Below are positions 41,842 to 49,797 of a stretch of 54,702 nt of DNA, piece by piece; the stretch's first letter is position 1, and each line of letters starts with the position of its first letter. Location: NCBI GenBank assembly GCA_902493535.1, contig CABUQG010000009.1:1-54702 (forward strand), read 5' to 3'. The DNA is from an uncultured Collinsella sp. GTDB taxonomy: Bacteria > Actinomycetota > Coriobacteriia > Coriobacteriales > Coriobacteriaceae. The position numbers were made by a program, and so were the translations under genes. The notes under the pieces were generated by a model. It was given only the letters and a program-made list of their open reading frames with translations. It ran no database searches and was not told where the DNA came from.

Positions 41842-43041
41842 CTAGAGCTTGTGGTGGCGCTCTTCTTTGCGCTCCTCGGCTGCCTGCTCCTCCTGCTTAA
41901 AAGCGGGGTCGTCGGGGGTGACCAGCTCGTCTTCGTGCGTGCGCTTGTTGTAATGGTGGCGCAGCACGGGCTCAAACAGGTGTAGGTGCTTGGCGAAGGC
42001 CGCCGAGCCAATGGCGAGCACGGTAAAGATGAGCACGCGCATGGGCACCTCGACCTGGTTAATCGCGGCGGCGCCGGCCGAAAGCATGATGCACCAGGCA
42101 TAGATGAGCAGCACGGCCTGTTTTTGGTTGTAGCCTTCTTGGATCAGGCGGTGGTGGATGTGGCCCTTGTCGGCCTGCCCGATGCTAATGTGGGCGCGCT
42201 TGCGGCGCACAATGGCGCTAAACGTGTCGATGATGGGCACGCCGGCAACGATGAGCGGGATGATAAGTGAGGTGAGTGCGGCGGTGCGGCTCACGTTGAG
42301 CAGCGAGATGGAGCCCAGCGCAAAGCCCAGAAGCAGCGACCCCGAGTCGCCCAAGAAGATGCTTGCGGGGTTGAAGTTGTAGCGCAAAAAGGCCAGGCAG
42401 GCGCCAAAGAGCGCAATGGAGAGCGCGGCGGCGTCGATGCGGCCTGAGAGAACGGCCATCGAAAACATCGTGAACGACGCGATGCCACATATGCCCGTGG
42501 CCAAGCCGTCGAGGCCGTCGATGAGGTTAATGATGTTGGTGAATGCCACCAGGTAGATCACGGTGATGGGGTAGGCGAGCCATCCGAGCATGATTTCGCC
42601 GGGGGCAAACGGGTTGACGATGACGCCGATGCGCAGGCCGCCCACGCAGGCGATGAGCGCGGCGAGGGCCTGGCCGGCCAGCTTTTGCTTGGGCTTAAGC
42701 TGGTAGACGTCGTCGATCACGCCGGTCGCAAAGATGGCGGTAAAAGAAAGCGCAAGTATGGGGTAGCTGATGTGCAGACGGGGGTGGGGCACCAAAACGG
42801 GCGGCCAGCCCAGGTACCAGGTGCCTAGGATGTGAACAATGCAGGCGACGACGAGGCCCAAAAAGACCGCCGTGCCACCCATGCGCGGGATGGGCTTAGT
42901 GTTGATGCGGCGCTTGGAAGGATAGTCGACGGCGTCGAGCTTGATTGCCAGGCGCTTGACCAGGGGCACCGTAAGGAAGGTCGTGATAAAAGCCGCGACC
43001 GCCACGCATAGGTACGGTATGAAGCTCGTGGAGGAAGCCAT
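41842..43041 (-). CDS. Undecaprenyl-phosphate glycosyl-1-P transferase (MraY/WecA/TagO family)
   Basis: A 399-residue polyprenol-phosphate transferase with about 10-11 membrane spans. It attaches a sugar phosphate, usually GlcNAc-1-P, to the lipid carrier and starts cell-wall glycopolymer synthesis. Family motifs: PRMGGTAVF, the Asp pair in VIDDVYQLKPKQKL, NLIDGLDGLATG, FLGDSGSLLLG and GHIHHRLI. The His-rich GHIHHR places it in the WecA/TagO rather than the MraY group. A charged cytoplasmic tail ends the protein. The start at 43041 is uncertain because the ribosome site is weak. Confidence 0.88.
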   Translation of the reverse strand: MASSTSFIPYLCVAVAAFITTFLTVPLVKRLAIKLDAVDYPSKRRINTKPIPRMGGTAVFLGLVVACIVHILGTWYLGWPPVLVPHPRLHISYPILALSFTAIFATGVIDDVYQLKPKQKLAGQALAALIACVGGLRIGVIVNPFAPGEIMLGWLAYPITVIYLVAFTNIINLIDGLDGLATGICGIASFTMFSMAVLSGRIDAAALSIALFGACLAFLRYNFNPASIFLGDSGSLLLGFALGSISLLNVSRTAALTSLIIPLIVAGVPIIDTFSAIVRRKRAHISIGQADKGHIHHRLIQEGYNQKQAVLLIYAWCIMLSAGAAAINQVEVPMRVLIFTVLAIGSAAFAKHLHLFEPVLRHHYNKRTHEDELVTPDDPAFKQEEQAAEERKEERHHKL

Positions 43042-43247
43042 GAATCGATAAACCGCCAAGCGTCGAAGGAAAAGGTCAAAGGATGCCACGCCGCAAAGGG
43101 TATAGCTGATTCATGATACTCGACCAAGGAGGGTGTGAGGAATTGCACGGGCGATAATCACGCGCTTACCAGATATTCGAGTGATAGTGGGGTTCCGCCT
43201 AGTGCCTTTTGGGGATCATGGCGGGATTTGCAATGGCGATTTTCGGC

Positions 43248-43418
43248 AAAAGAAAACCACCCCCCACGTTACGAAAATGAACCCACCTAAAACAGGTGGG
43301 TGCCCTCATCGACTGTTCCAGCGTCCTTAACAACGAAGGATACCTGTACTAGGTACGACTGTGTGGGCTCCCTAAATAAACGCGACGGTTCACCCAGTTG
43401 CTCCGCGGGGGGCGGAAT
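43248..43418 (-). ncRNA. ssrS: Candidate 6S RNA
   Basis: A gene-free 527-bp gap (43042-43568) holds a probable structured RNA of about 170 nt on the minus strand. Its ends pair: CCGCCCCCC (43415-43407) with GGGGGGTGG (43265-43257), followed by TTTTCTTTT. On the 3' side lies a hairpin CCCACCTGTTTTAGGTGGG after GGGCA, as in the 3' strand of many 6S RNAs. TATGAT at 43430-43425 may be the -10. The assignment is by shape and remembered motifs only; another structured RNA is possible. Confidence 0.5.
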
Positions 43419-43568
43419 AACTACATCATAAAGCGGCACTTTGTGGATTCCAGTCTTGACATTACAAAAATCGTGTCGGACGATTACGGCGCCTTGGGGC
43501 TCGAGCCGTCTGTGCGGTTGGTCCCTTTACGTTTGAGCTGCTGAATCGTTGTTTTGGAGCATGTTTTT

Positions 43569-44507
43569 ATGCCGACGTCGTTGACTGAACTTTTTTCGCC
43601 CGCCTGCCATTTGTGTCCGCGCCGTTGCGGTGCGGCGCGCGATGAGGGCGCGCACGGCGTATGCGGTGCTGACGACACGCTCAAAGTGGCCCGCGCGGCG
43701 CTTCATATGTGGGAGGAGCCGCCTATCTCGGGCGAAGCCGGTTCGGGCACGATCTTCTTTAGCGGTTGCTCGCTCAAATGCGTCTATTGTCAGAACCACG
43801 AGATCTCGACGGGCAATTTTGGGCTTGAGATTTCGCCCGAGCGTCTGGTCGAGATTATGTTGGAGCTGCAGGACCAGGGTGCGAACAATATTAATTTAGT
43901 GACGGCGACGCACTACGCGCACCTGCTGCCGGCTGCGATTGGCGCGGCACGGGCGCGCGGGCTGGTCATCCCCATCGTCTACAATACGAGCGGTTATGAG
44001 CGCGCGAGTGCCGTGGCGGCGCTCGGCGATCTGGTCGATGTATGGCTTACCGACTTTAAGTATGCCGATGCGGCGCTTGCGCAGTCGCTTTCTCATATAA
44101 AGGACTACCCACGTGTGTCCGTGTCGGGCCTGGCTCAGATGGCGCGCGAGATCGAGCGCCGAGGGGGAGAGCTGGTGGACGAGGACGGGCTCATGAAGCG
44201 CGGCATGATTGTGCGCCATCTGGTACTGCCGGGACATGCAGACGATTCGTGTCGCGTGCTGGACCTGGTGTGGCAGACGGTGGGCGATGTGCCGATCTCG
44301 GTCATGAACCAGTACACGCCCAATGCGCTCATGCGCGAGCAGGGCGGCGAGTTGGCGCGCGCTGTGACGCGCGAGGAGTACGAGCAGGTGCTCGACCATG
44401 CCGACGACCTGGGCTTTACGACGATGTTCTGGCAAGAGGGCGGCGCGGTAGACGAGAGCTTTACCCCGGCCTTCGACACCACCGGCGTCCTCACCAGCGC
44501 AAAGTAG
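43569..44507 (+). CDS. Radical SAM protein, PflA/PflX-like
   Basis: A 312-residue radical SAM enzyme. The 4Fe-4S site is CSLKCVYC (CxxxCxxC), and the N-terminus has extra Cys pairs (CHLCPRRCG...GVCG), typical of the putative pyruvate-formate-lyase-activating group (PflX-type). The last third has MNQYTPNALM and GFTTMFWQEGG. The target protein is not adjacent and remains unknown. TTGGAGC lies 9 bp before the ATG. TTGACA at 43456-43461 may be part of its promoter. Confidence 0.85.
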   Translation: MPTSLTELFSPACHLCPRRCGAARDEGAHGVCGADDTLKVARAALHMWEEPPISGEAGSGTIFFSGCSLKCVYCQNHEISTGNFGLEISPERLVEIMLELQDQGANNINLVTATHYAHLLPAAIGAARARGLVIPIVYNTSGYERASAVAALGDLVDVWLTDFKYADAALAQSLSHIKDYPRVSVSGLAQMAREIERRGGELVDEDGLMKRGMIVRHLVLPGHADDSCRVLDLVWQTVGDVPISVMNQYTPNALMREQGGELARAVTREEYEQVLDHADDLGFTTMFWQEGGAVDESFTPAFDTTGVLTSAK

Positions 44508-44516
44508 CGCGTTTGC

Positions 44517-44552
44517 CGATGATTTTTCTGGGACGGGGATTAAAAATCATCG
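44517..44552. terminator. Hairpin after the radical SAM gene
   Basis: CGATGATTTTT pairs with AAAAATCATCG around a GGGACGGGG-containing loop of 14 nt. It lies 9 bp after the stop and has no separate U-run. Confidence 0.5.
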
Positions 44553-44616
44553 AGTGGAATGCTTGCTCGAAAGGTAGTCAAAATGGCCCCGTCTCAAAAA
44601 GACTGGTTATTGGGCG

Positions 44617-44644
44617 TTGACAGTTGGCGAGCCGTAGGTAAAAT
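44617..44644 (+). promoter_or_regulatory. Promoter of tRNA-Ala
   Basis: TTGACA (44617-44622) and TAAAAT (44639-44644) with a 16-bp spacer, 13 bp before the tRNA. Confidence 0.8.
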
Positions 44645-44657
44645 ATCAACTTGTCCT

Positions 44658-44730
44658 GGGGACGTAGCTCAGTTGGGAGAGCGCTGCCGTCGCATGGCAG
44701 AGGCCGAGGGTTCGACTCCCTTCGTCTCCA
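44658..44730 (+). tRNA. tRNA-Ala (anticodon CGC)
   Basis: A full cloverleaf of 73 nt. The acceptor stem is GGGGACG/CGTCTCC (one G-U), the D arm GCTC...GAGC, the anticodon stem CTGCC/GGCAG with loop GTCGCAT, giving anticodon CGC (reads GCG), and the T arm GAGGG-TTCGACT-CCCTT. The discriminator is A. The 3' CCA is not encoded (the genome continues CCC), so it must be added. Confidence 0.95.
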
Positions 44731-44744
44731 CCCTTGGATTTGAT

Positions 44745-44777
44745 AAGCCGCTGACATTGTGTCGGCGGCTTTTTTTA
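44745..44777 (+). terminator. Terminator of tRNA-Ala
   Basis: AAGCCGCTGAC pairs with GTCGGCGGCTT, then TTTTTTT. It lies 15 bp after the tRNA. Confidence 0.9.
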
Positions 44778-44795
44778 AAAAGAAAGGGCGGTACC

Positions 44796-45260
44796 ATGGC
44801 CGAGCTTGAGTCCCAACCATTGTCCGACGAGGAGCGCGCCGAGTTGGAAGAGCTCCGCGCCGAGAAGGCCCGCCGCGAGGCTCAGGAAGAGGCTCGTCGC
44901 GAGCGTGAGGAGCTGACTGCCCTGCGTGCCGAGCGCGCGAAGGGCCAGGAGGCCGCCGCGAACGCCGTGTCCGCGCCCAAGCCCGTGCCCGTGCCCGCAC
45001 CCAAGTCCGCCGCCGCGAAGCCTGCGCCTGCCGCACCCAAACCTCAACCTAAAAAGGCCGCTCGTCCCAAGTCCGTCGAGCCCAAGCCGAGCCGTGACGA
45101 GATGACCTTTGCCCAGCGCATGGTTACCTCCAAGGAGCCTACGGGCGAGAACGAGATCCCCGGCATGGCGCCGGCTCAAAAAATCATCATTGTCCTTGCC
45201 CTCATCGCGTTTGTCATCTTTATGGGATACACGATCCTGACCAGCATGGGCATGCTCTAA
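44796..45260 (+). CDS. Coiled-coil, Pro/Ala-rich tail-anchored membrane protein
   Basis: A 154-residue protein. Residues 10-50 form a charged coiled coil (SDEERAELEELRAEKARREA), residues 55-105 are a Pro/Ala/Lys linker, and a single C-terminal membrane span (KIIIVLALIAFVIFMGYTIL) ends near residue 150. The topology is a cytoplasmic N-domain with a tail anchor. No enzyme motif is present. GAAAGGGCGG precedes the ATG. Function is unknown; a scaffold or cell-envelope role would fit the shape. Confidence 0.75.
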   Translation: MAELESQPLSDEERAELEELRAEKARREAQEEARREREELTALRAERAKGQEAAANAVSAPKPVPVPAPKSAAAKPAPAAPKPQPKKAARPKSVEPKPSRDEMTFAQRMVTSKEPTGENEIPGMAPAQKIIIVLALIAFVIFMGYTILTSMGML

Positions 45261-45344
45261 CCGATTTGCATCGGGCGTCATGTCCGCATCCTCTGCTCTC
45301 GTTCAACCCTCAAATTCTGCACCACACATCCGAAAGGTCGCCCC

Positions 45345-46850
45345 ATGGCTTTGACCGACATCTCGCATCCCACCGACATTGCAATGCTCACCGATCTGTA
45401 CGAGCTCACTATGGCCCAGGGCCTGTGGGAGAGCGGCAAGGCCAATGAGCAGGGTTGTTTTACCGCGTTTTACCGCGACCATCCCTTTGGCAGCGCCTAT
45501 GCCGTCATGTGCGGCACCGCCGAGCTGCCCGAGCTGGTCGAGAATCTGCGCTTTACGCCCGAGGACATCGACTACCTCGCCTCGCTCCAGGCCCCTGCTG
45601 GCGGTGCGATGTTCAAGTCTGGATTCCTCGACTACCTGCGCGATTTTCGTGCGCATGTAAACATCGACGCCGTGCCCGAGGGCGAGCTCGTCTTTCCGCG
45701 CGAGCCCATGGTGCGCGTCACCGGTCCTGCGCTCGAGTGCCAGCTGCTTGAGACGGCGCTGCTCAACATCGTCGGGTTTCAGACGCTTGTCGCCACCAAG
45801 ACGGCGCGCGTGGTGCTCGCCGCTGACGGTCGCCCCGTGGCGGAGTTTGGCCTGCGCCGAGCCCAGGGTCCCGATGGCGGCCTGGCCGTTGCGCGCGCGA
45901 GCTACGTTGCCGGCTGCTCCTCTACGTCCAATGTGCTCGCCGGCCGCCGCTACGGTATTCCCGTCTTTGGCACGCATGCTCACAGCTGGGTGATGAGCTT
46001 CGATTCCGAGCTCGAGGCCTTCCGTGCCTTTGCCAAGTCGAGCCCCAAGAACTGCACGCTGCTCATCGACACCTATGACGTGCGCGAGGGCTGTGAACAT
46101 GCCATTACGGTTGCCAAGGAGATGGAAGCGGTGGGCGAGCGCTTGTCGGCCATTCGCATTGACTCCGGCGACCTCGCCAAGCTCTCCAAGTATGTTCGCG
46201 GCCGTTTTGATGCCGAGGGCCTGCCCTATGTGGGGATCTCGGTTTCTAACGATCTGGATGAGTACACGATTCAGTCGCTGCTCGACCAGGGCGCGCCCAT
46301 CGACAGCTTTGGCGTGGGTACCAAGCTTGCGACCTGCTATGACCAGCCGGCGCTGGGCGGCGTGTACAAGCTTTCCGCCCGCCGTGCGAGCGAGGCAGAT
46401 CCATGGACGCCGGTGGTCAAGCTCTCCGAGCAGCCCTACAAGCGCACGATCCCGGGTGTGCAACGCGTGCGCCGTTATTACGACGGCTTTGGCGGCCCGG
46501 TCTGCGACATGATCTACGACGAGGACCATCTGGCGGGGGAGGGCGCCGCGCGCGGCAATACCCTCGTGGCCGTGAATGATGCCGCCCTGGTGACCGACGT
46601 GTCCGAACTTGAGTATCGCGAGCTGCTGGTGCCGATCGTGCGCGATGGCAGTGCGGTGGCTCCGCGTGAGAGCATCCAGGACGCGCGCGAGCGCTGTGCT
46701 TGGGCGCTCGATCATCTGGACGCAGCTTTCAAGCGCTTCCTGTACCCGCAGACCTATGTGGTGGGCATGGAGCAGGGCCTGGCTCAGGTGCGCGACGAGC
46801 TCGTGCGCAAGAACATGGCCGCGGCTTCTGCCTTTCCTTGGGCTCACTAA
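45345..46850 (+). CDS. pncB: Nicotinate phosphoribosyltransferase (PncB)
   Basis: A 501-residue enzyme that salvages nicotinate to nicotinate mononucleotide for NAD synthesis. LTDLYELTMAQG at the start, AEFGLRRAQGPDGG, the GTHAHSWVMSF segment carrying the phosphorylated His region, IRIDSGDLAKLS and FGVGTKLAT are diagnostic. The length fits the long Gram-positive type. CGAAAGGTCG precedes the ATG. It lies 80 bp before proB on the same strand, possibly co-transcribed. Confidence 0.94.
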   Translation: MALTDISHPTDIAMLTDLYELTMAQGLWESGKANEQGCFTAFYRDHPFGSAYAVMCGTAELPELVENLRFTPEDIDYLASLQAPAGGAMFKSGFLDYLRDFRAHVNIDAVPEGELVFPREPMVRVTGPALECQLLETALLNIVGFQTLVATKTARVVLAADGRPVAEFGLRRAQGPDGGLAVARASYVAGCSSTSNVLAGRRYGIPVFGTHAHSWVMSFDSELEAFRAFAKSSPKNCTLLIDTYDVREGCEHAITVAKEMEAVGERLSAIRIDSGDLAKLSKYVRGRFDAEGLPYVGISVSNDLDEYTIQSLLDQGAPIDSFGVGTKLATCYDQPALGGVYKLSARRASEADPWTPVVKLSEQPYKRTIPGVQRVRRYYDGFGGPVCDMIYDEDHLAGEGAARGNTLVAVNDAALVTDVSELEYRELLVPIVRDGSAVAPRESIQDARERCAWALDHLDAAFKRFLYPQTYVVGMEQGLAQVRDELVRKNMAAASAFPWAH

Positions 46851-46929
46851 TTCCTTGGGCGGTAGGGGCGAGTCACGCTCCCTTGGCCGCCAACTCGGCC
46901 GTTCGCTGAACAGTTGATTGGTTTGACGT

Positions 46930-48057
46930 ATGACGACTTCTTATAAAACGATGGTGGTAAAGATCGGTTCGTCCACGGTGGTGGGTGCCGATGGCAAGGT
47001 CAACCGCGTCTTTATCGGCGGACTTGCCGATCAGGCCGCAGCGCTGCGCAAGCTCGGCTGGCGTCTGGTCGCGGTGAGCTCGGGCGCTATCGCCTGTGGC
47101 TATCCCGTGTTGGGCTTCGACCGCAAGCCGGTCGGCGACCTTCCGAGCCTGCAGGCTTGCGCCTCGGCCGGTCAATGCATCATCTCGTCGGCCTACGACG
47201 AGGAATTCCATGCACGGGATCTGCTCACCTCGCTCGTGCTGCTCACGCGTCACGACACGGCGCGTCGCACGTCCTACCTGCACGCGCGCGACGCCCTGCT
47301 GCGCCTGGTGGAGCTGGGCGTGGTGCCGGTCGTCAACGAGAACGACACCGTTACCGTCGACGAGATCAAGTTTGGCGACAACGACACACTGGCGGCACTC
47401 GTGAGCTGCCTGGTTTCCGCCGACCTGTGCGTGACGCTGTCCGACATCGACGGCCTCTACACCGCCAATCCGCACGAGGACCCGACGGCCGAGTTTGTCC
47501 CGGTCGTGCATAAGATCGATGCCAAGATTATCGCCTCGGCGGGCGATTCTTCCACATCGGTTGGCACGGGCGGCATGATCACCAAGATTCGCGCGAGCCG
47601 CATTCTCATGACGGCGGGCATTCAGAGCGTGATTTGCTCGGGCGAGGAGTCCGATGCGCTCGTGCGCCTCGCCCGCGGCGAGAGCGTGGGCACGCTGTTC
47701 GATCCGCCGGCGGAGCGTCTGGACATCGCGCCCCGCAAGCTGTGGATCGCGCTGGGCGACAAGGCACATGGGTCGGTGACGGTTGACGACGGTGCCGCGA
47801 AGGCGCTGGTCAGCCGTGGTTCTTCCTTGCTTGCGGTGGGTATTCGCGAGGTTGATGGCCAGTTTGCCGAGGGCGATGTGCTCGATGTATGCGATCCGAG
47901 CGGCATGGTTGTCGCCCGCGGTATCGCCGAGGCCGATTCGGATGTGTTGGAGCTCGCCGCCGGACGCCGTCAAGACCAGATTGCCAGCAACCGCCTGCTC
48001 GCTAACCTGGCCGAGAAGCCGGCGATACACAGGGATAATTTAATCGTCTTCGCATAA
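46930..48057 (+). CDS. proB: Glutamate 5-kinase (ProB)
   Basis: A 375-residue kinase for the first step of proline synthesis. VVKIGSSTV opens the amino-acid-kinase domain; VSSGAIACG, VVNENDTVTVDEIKFGDNDTLAA, LSDIDGLYTANP and GTGGMITKIRAS follow. The last about 90 residues form a PUA domain (SRGSSLLAVGIREVDGQFAEGDVLDV). It partners with proA, which lies 1.7 kb downstream rather than adjacent. No clear ribosome site is seen before the ATG. Confidence 0.95.
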   Translation: MTTSYKTMVVKIGSSTVVGADGKVNRVFIGGLADQAAALRKLGWRLVAVSSGAIACGYPVLGFDRKPVGDLPSLQACASAGQCIISSAYDEEFHARDLLTSLVLLTRHDTARRTSYLHARDALLRLVELGVVPVVNENDTVTVDEIKFGDNDTLAALVSCLVSADLCVTLSDIDGLYTANPHEDPTAEFVPVVHKIDAKIIASAGDSSTSVGTGGMITKIRASRILMTAGIQSVICSGEESDALVRLARGESVGTLFDPPAERLDIAPRKLWIALGDKAHGSVTVDDGAAKALVSRGSSLLAVGIREVDGQFAEGDVLDVCDPSGMVVARGIAEADSDVLELAAGRRQDQIASNRLLANLAEKPAIHRDNLIVFA

Positions 48058-48071
48058 CCAATTGACGCTGC

Positions 48072-48170
48072 AAACGCCCCTAAGCGGCAATCTGACGTTC
48101 AATCGTCGGGCATGACCAAAAGGTCAATGCCCTCCTCTTTCACGTCACCTTGCTCGCTTAGGGGCGTTTT
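48072..48170 (+). terminator. Branched terminator after proB
   Basis: Outer arms AAACGCCCCTAAGCG (48072-48086) and CGCTTAGGGGCGTTT pair perfectly and are followed by T. Within, CGGGCATGACC pairs with GGTCAATGCCC around AAAA. The total is 99 nt, large for a terminator, so it may be a multi-branched RNA element. Confidence 0.6.
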
Positions 48171-48215
48171 CGCTTTCCGTTCTCTACCTGCGGCATTGTC
48201 GTTGCCGGCACTTGT

Positions 48216-48268
48216 TCGGCACTTGGGGACGTTCTTTTTGTGCCGGCAGGTGGGGACACCCCTTTGCT
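48216..48268. repeat. GGGAC repeat, family D
   Basis: CGGCACTTGGGGACGTTC, then TTTTTGTGCCGGCAGG and TGGGGACACCCC. It touches the stop codon of the convergent hydrolase gene. Confidence 0.65.
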
Positions 48269-49685
48269 AGAAGATCCGGCGCAGGTCTCCGCGGTTGAGG
48301 GCTTCGTCGAAGAGGTGCTTGAACACCACGCTGCCGTGCAGGCCGTCGTGCTCGAACTCGTTGGTCACCCAGGCATGCGAGTTGCCCACGCGGCTGAGCG
48401 TATCGAGCTGCAGGCTCGAATCCACGTACATGTCGTCGAAATACACCGCGGCCTGGAGCGGCACCTCGTTGCAGGCCAGGCGCTGCGGGTCGTAGATCTT
48501 GTCCCAGCTGGTGTCTTCCATCAGCAGGTCCATGGCGGGTTTGAAGGGCTTGAGCTCGGGCATCTGCTCGAACATCCACGGGAACATGGCCTCGCCGGTA
48601 AACATGAGCGGGCGCGCGAGGGTGTCGAACTCGGCGCGGTGTGCCTTCTCTTCGGCCGCGGCCCAACCAATGGGCATAGTGTCGCCGTCGGCGTATATGA
48701 ACTCCTGCAGCGTCCAGTACAGCGGATTCGTGCGCGTGTTGGTGCGCTCGAAGGCGCGCATCAAAAAGCTGTCAGATACCGAGGCGCCGCAGGTCAGCGT
48801 GCCGTCGCCGTCAACAAAAGCGTGATCGATAATCCAATGCATGCGCTCAAAGCTCGGCTTCATGCCAAAGTCGCTGCCCATGAGCTGTAGGCGCTCGACC
48901 GTCATCGGCGAGCCGTCGGGCAGCACGGGCTTCTGAGCCTCGAGCGCATCGGCCAGGGCTGCCACGCGCTCGACGTCAGCGGGGTAGCGGTCATAATACT
49001 GCTGCGTCTTGGCGGCCATACGCGGGAAGGTGTGCGCGTAGACCTCGCTTGCGCTCGCCGGTGCGTGGGGGATTCCGCCACAGGTAAAGCTCGCCGCCAC
49101 GCCCTCGGGGAAGAGCGACAGGTAGCTCAGCGTCAAAAAACCGCCGTAGCTTTGGCCGAGCGTGACCCACGGCTTGCCGCCAAAGCCCACTAGGCGCAGG
49201 TACTCAAAATCGCGCACGATGGAGCTGGCGAGGTGGCGCTTGAGGAAGTCAGCCTGCGAGCGTGCGGCATCGGAGCTGGCCGCCGCCGCGCGCTCGCCCA
49301 GTGCGGCAATCGTGCGCCCGTCTACACAGCTGCTGCGCCCGGTGCCGCGCTGGTCGGGCAGGACGACGCGGAAGTGCTTGACGGCCTCCTCGATCCAGCC
49401 GTCGCTTGTGGGCGACAGCGGACGCGGGCTCTCGCCGCCGGGGCCGCCCTGCAAAAACAGGAGCAGCGGCAGATCGTCGTTGATGCGGTCGGGCGCGCAA
49501 ACCACGCGGTAGAAGAGCTTGATGCTCTCGGGCGCGCCGGCGATGGGTGCCGGCATAGCGCCGCGGCGCATGGTGCTGCCGACGGCCAGGAGCATCGGCT
49601 CCAGGCCGCGCCAGTCAAGGGGGACGTCGATGCTGTGGTCCTCGACATAAAGGCCGGGGACGTGGTACGAAGTGATGGGGGCCAT
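48267..49685 (-). CDS. Alpha/beta hydrolase, proline-iminopeptidase-like (S33)
   Basis: A 472-residue hydrolase. LLLFLQGGPGGESPRP is the oxyanion-hole region, VLPDQRGTGRSS the next strand, and GQSYGGFLTLSYL the nucleophile elbow with the catalytic Ser. A late His (GNSHAWVTNEFEHDGLHGS) completes the triad. These features are those of the S33 proline-iminopeptidase group, with a large cap. Releasing N-terminal proline from peptides would suit its position between proB and proA, but it is on the opposite strand. The start at 49685 follows GGAAG. Confidence 0.85.
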   Translation of the reverse strand: MAPITSYHVPGLYVEDHSIDVPLDWRGLEPMLLAVGSTMRRGAMPAPIAGAPESIKLFYRVVCAPDRINDDLPLLLFLQGGPGGESPRPLSPTSDGWIEEAVKHFRVVLPDQRGTGRSSCVDGRTIAALGERAAAASSDAARSQADFLKRHLASSIVRDFEYLRLVGFGGKPWVTLGQSYGGFLTLSYLSLFPEGVAASFTCGGIPHAPASASEVYAHTFPRMAAKTQQYYDRYPADVERVAALADALEAQKPVLPDGSPMTVERLQLMGSDFGMKPSFERMHWIIDHAFVDGDGTLTCGASVSDSFLMRAFERTNTRTNPLYWTLQEFIYADGDTMPIGWAAAEEKAHRAEFDTLARPLMFTGEAMFPWMFEQMPELKPFKPAMDLLMEDTSWDKIYDPQRLACNEVPLQAAVYFDDMYVDSSLQLDTLSRVGNSHAWVTNEFEHDGLHGSVVFKHLFDEALNRGDLRRIF

Positions 49686-49797
49686 GTGAGTCTTCCGTTC
49701 GTTGCGGTGTTTCGGGTTGACCAATTCTACCGCCGCGGGCGAGGCCATGCGCAAATCGGCTACCATGGTTGCAAACTTCTAGGAGAAAGGGCCGTCC

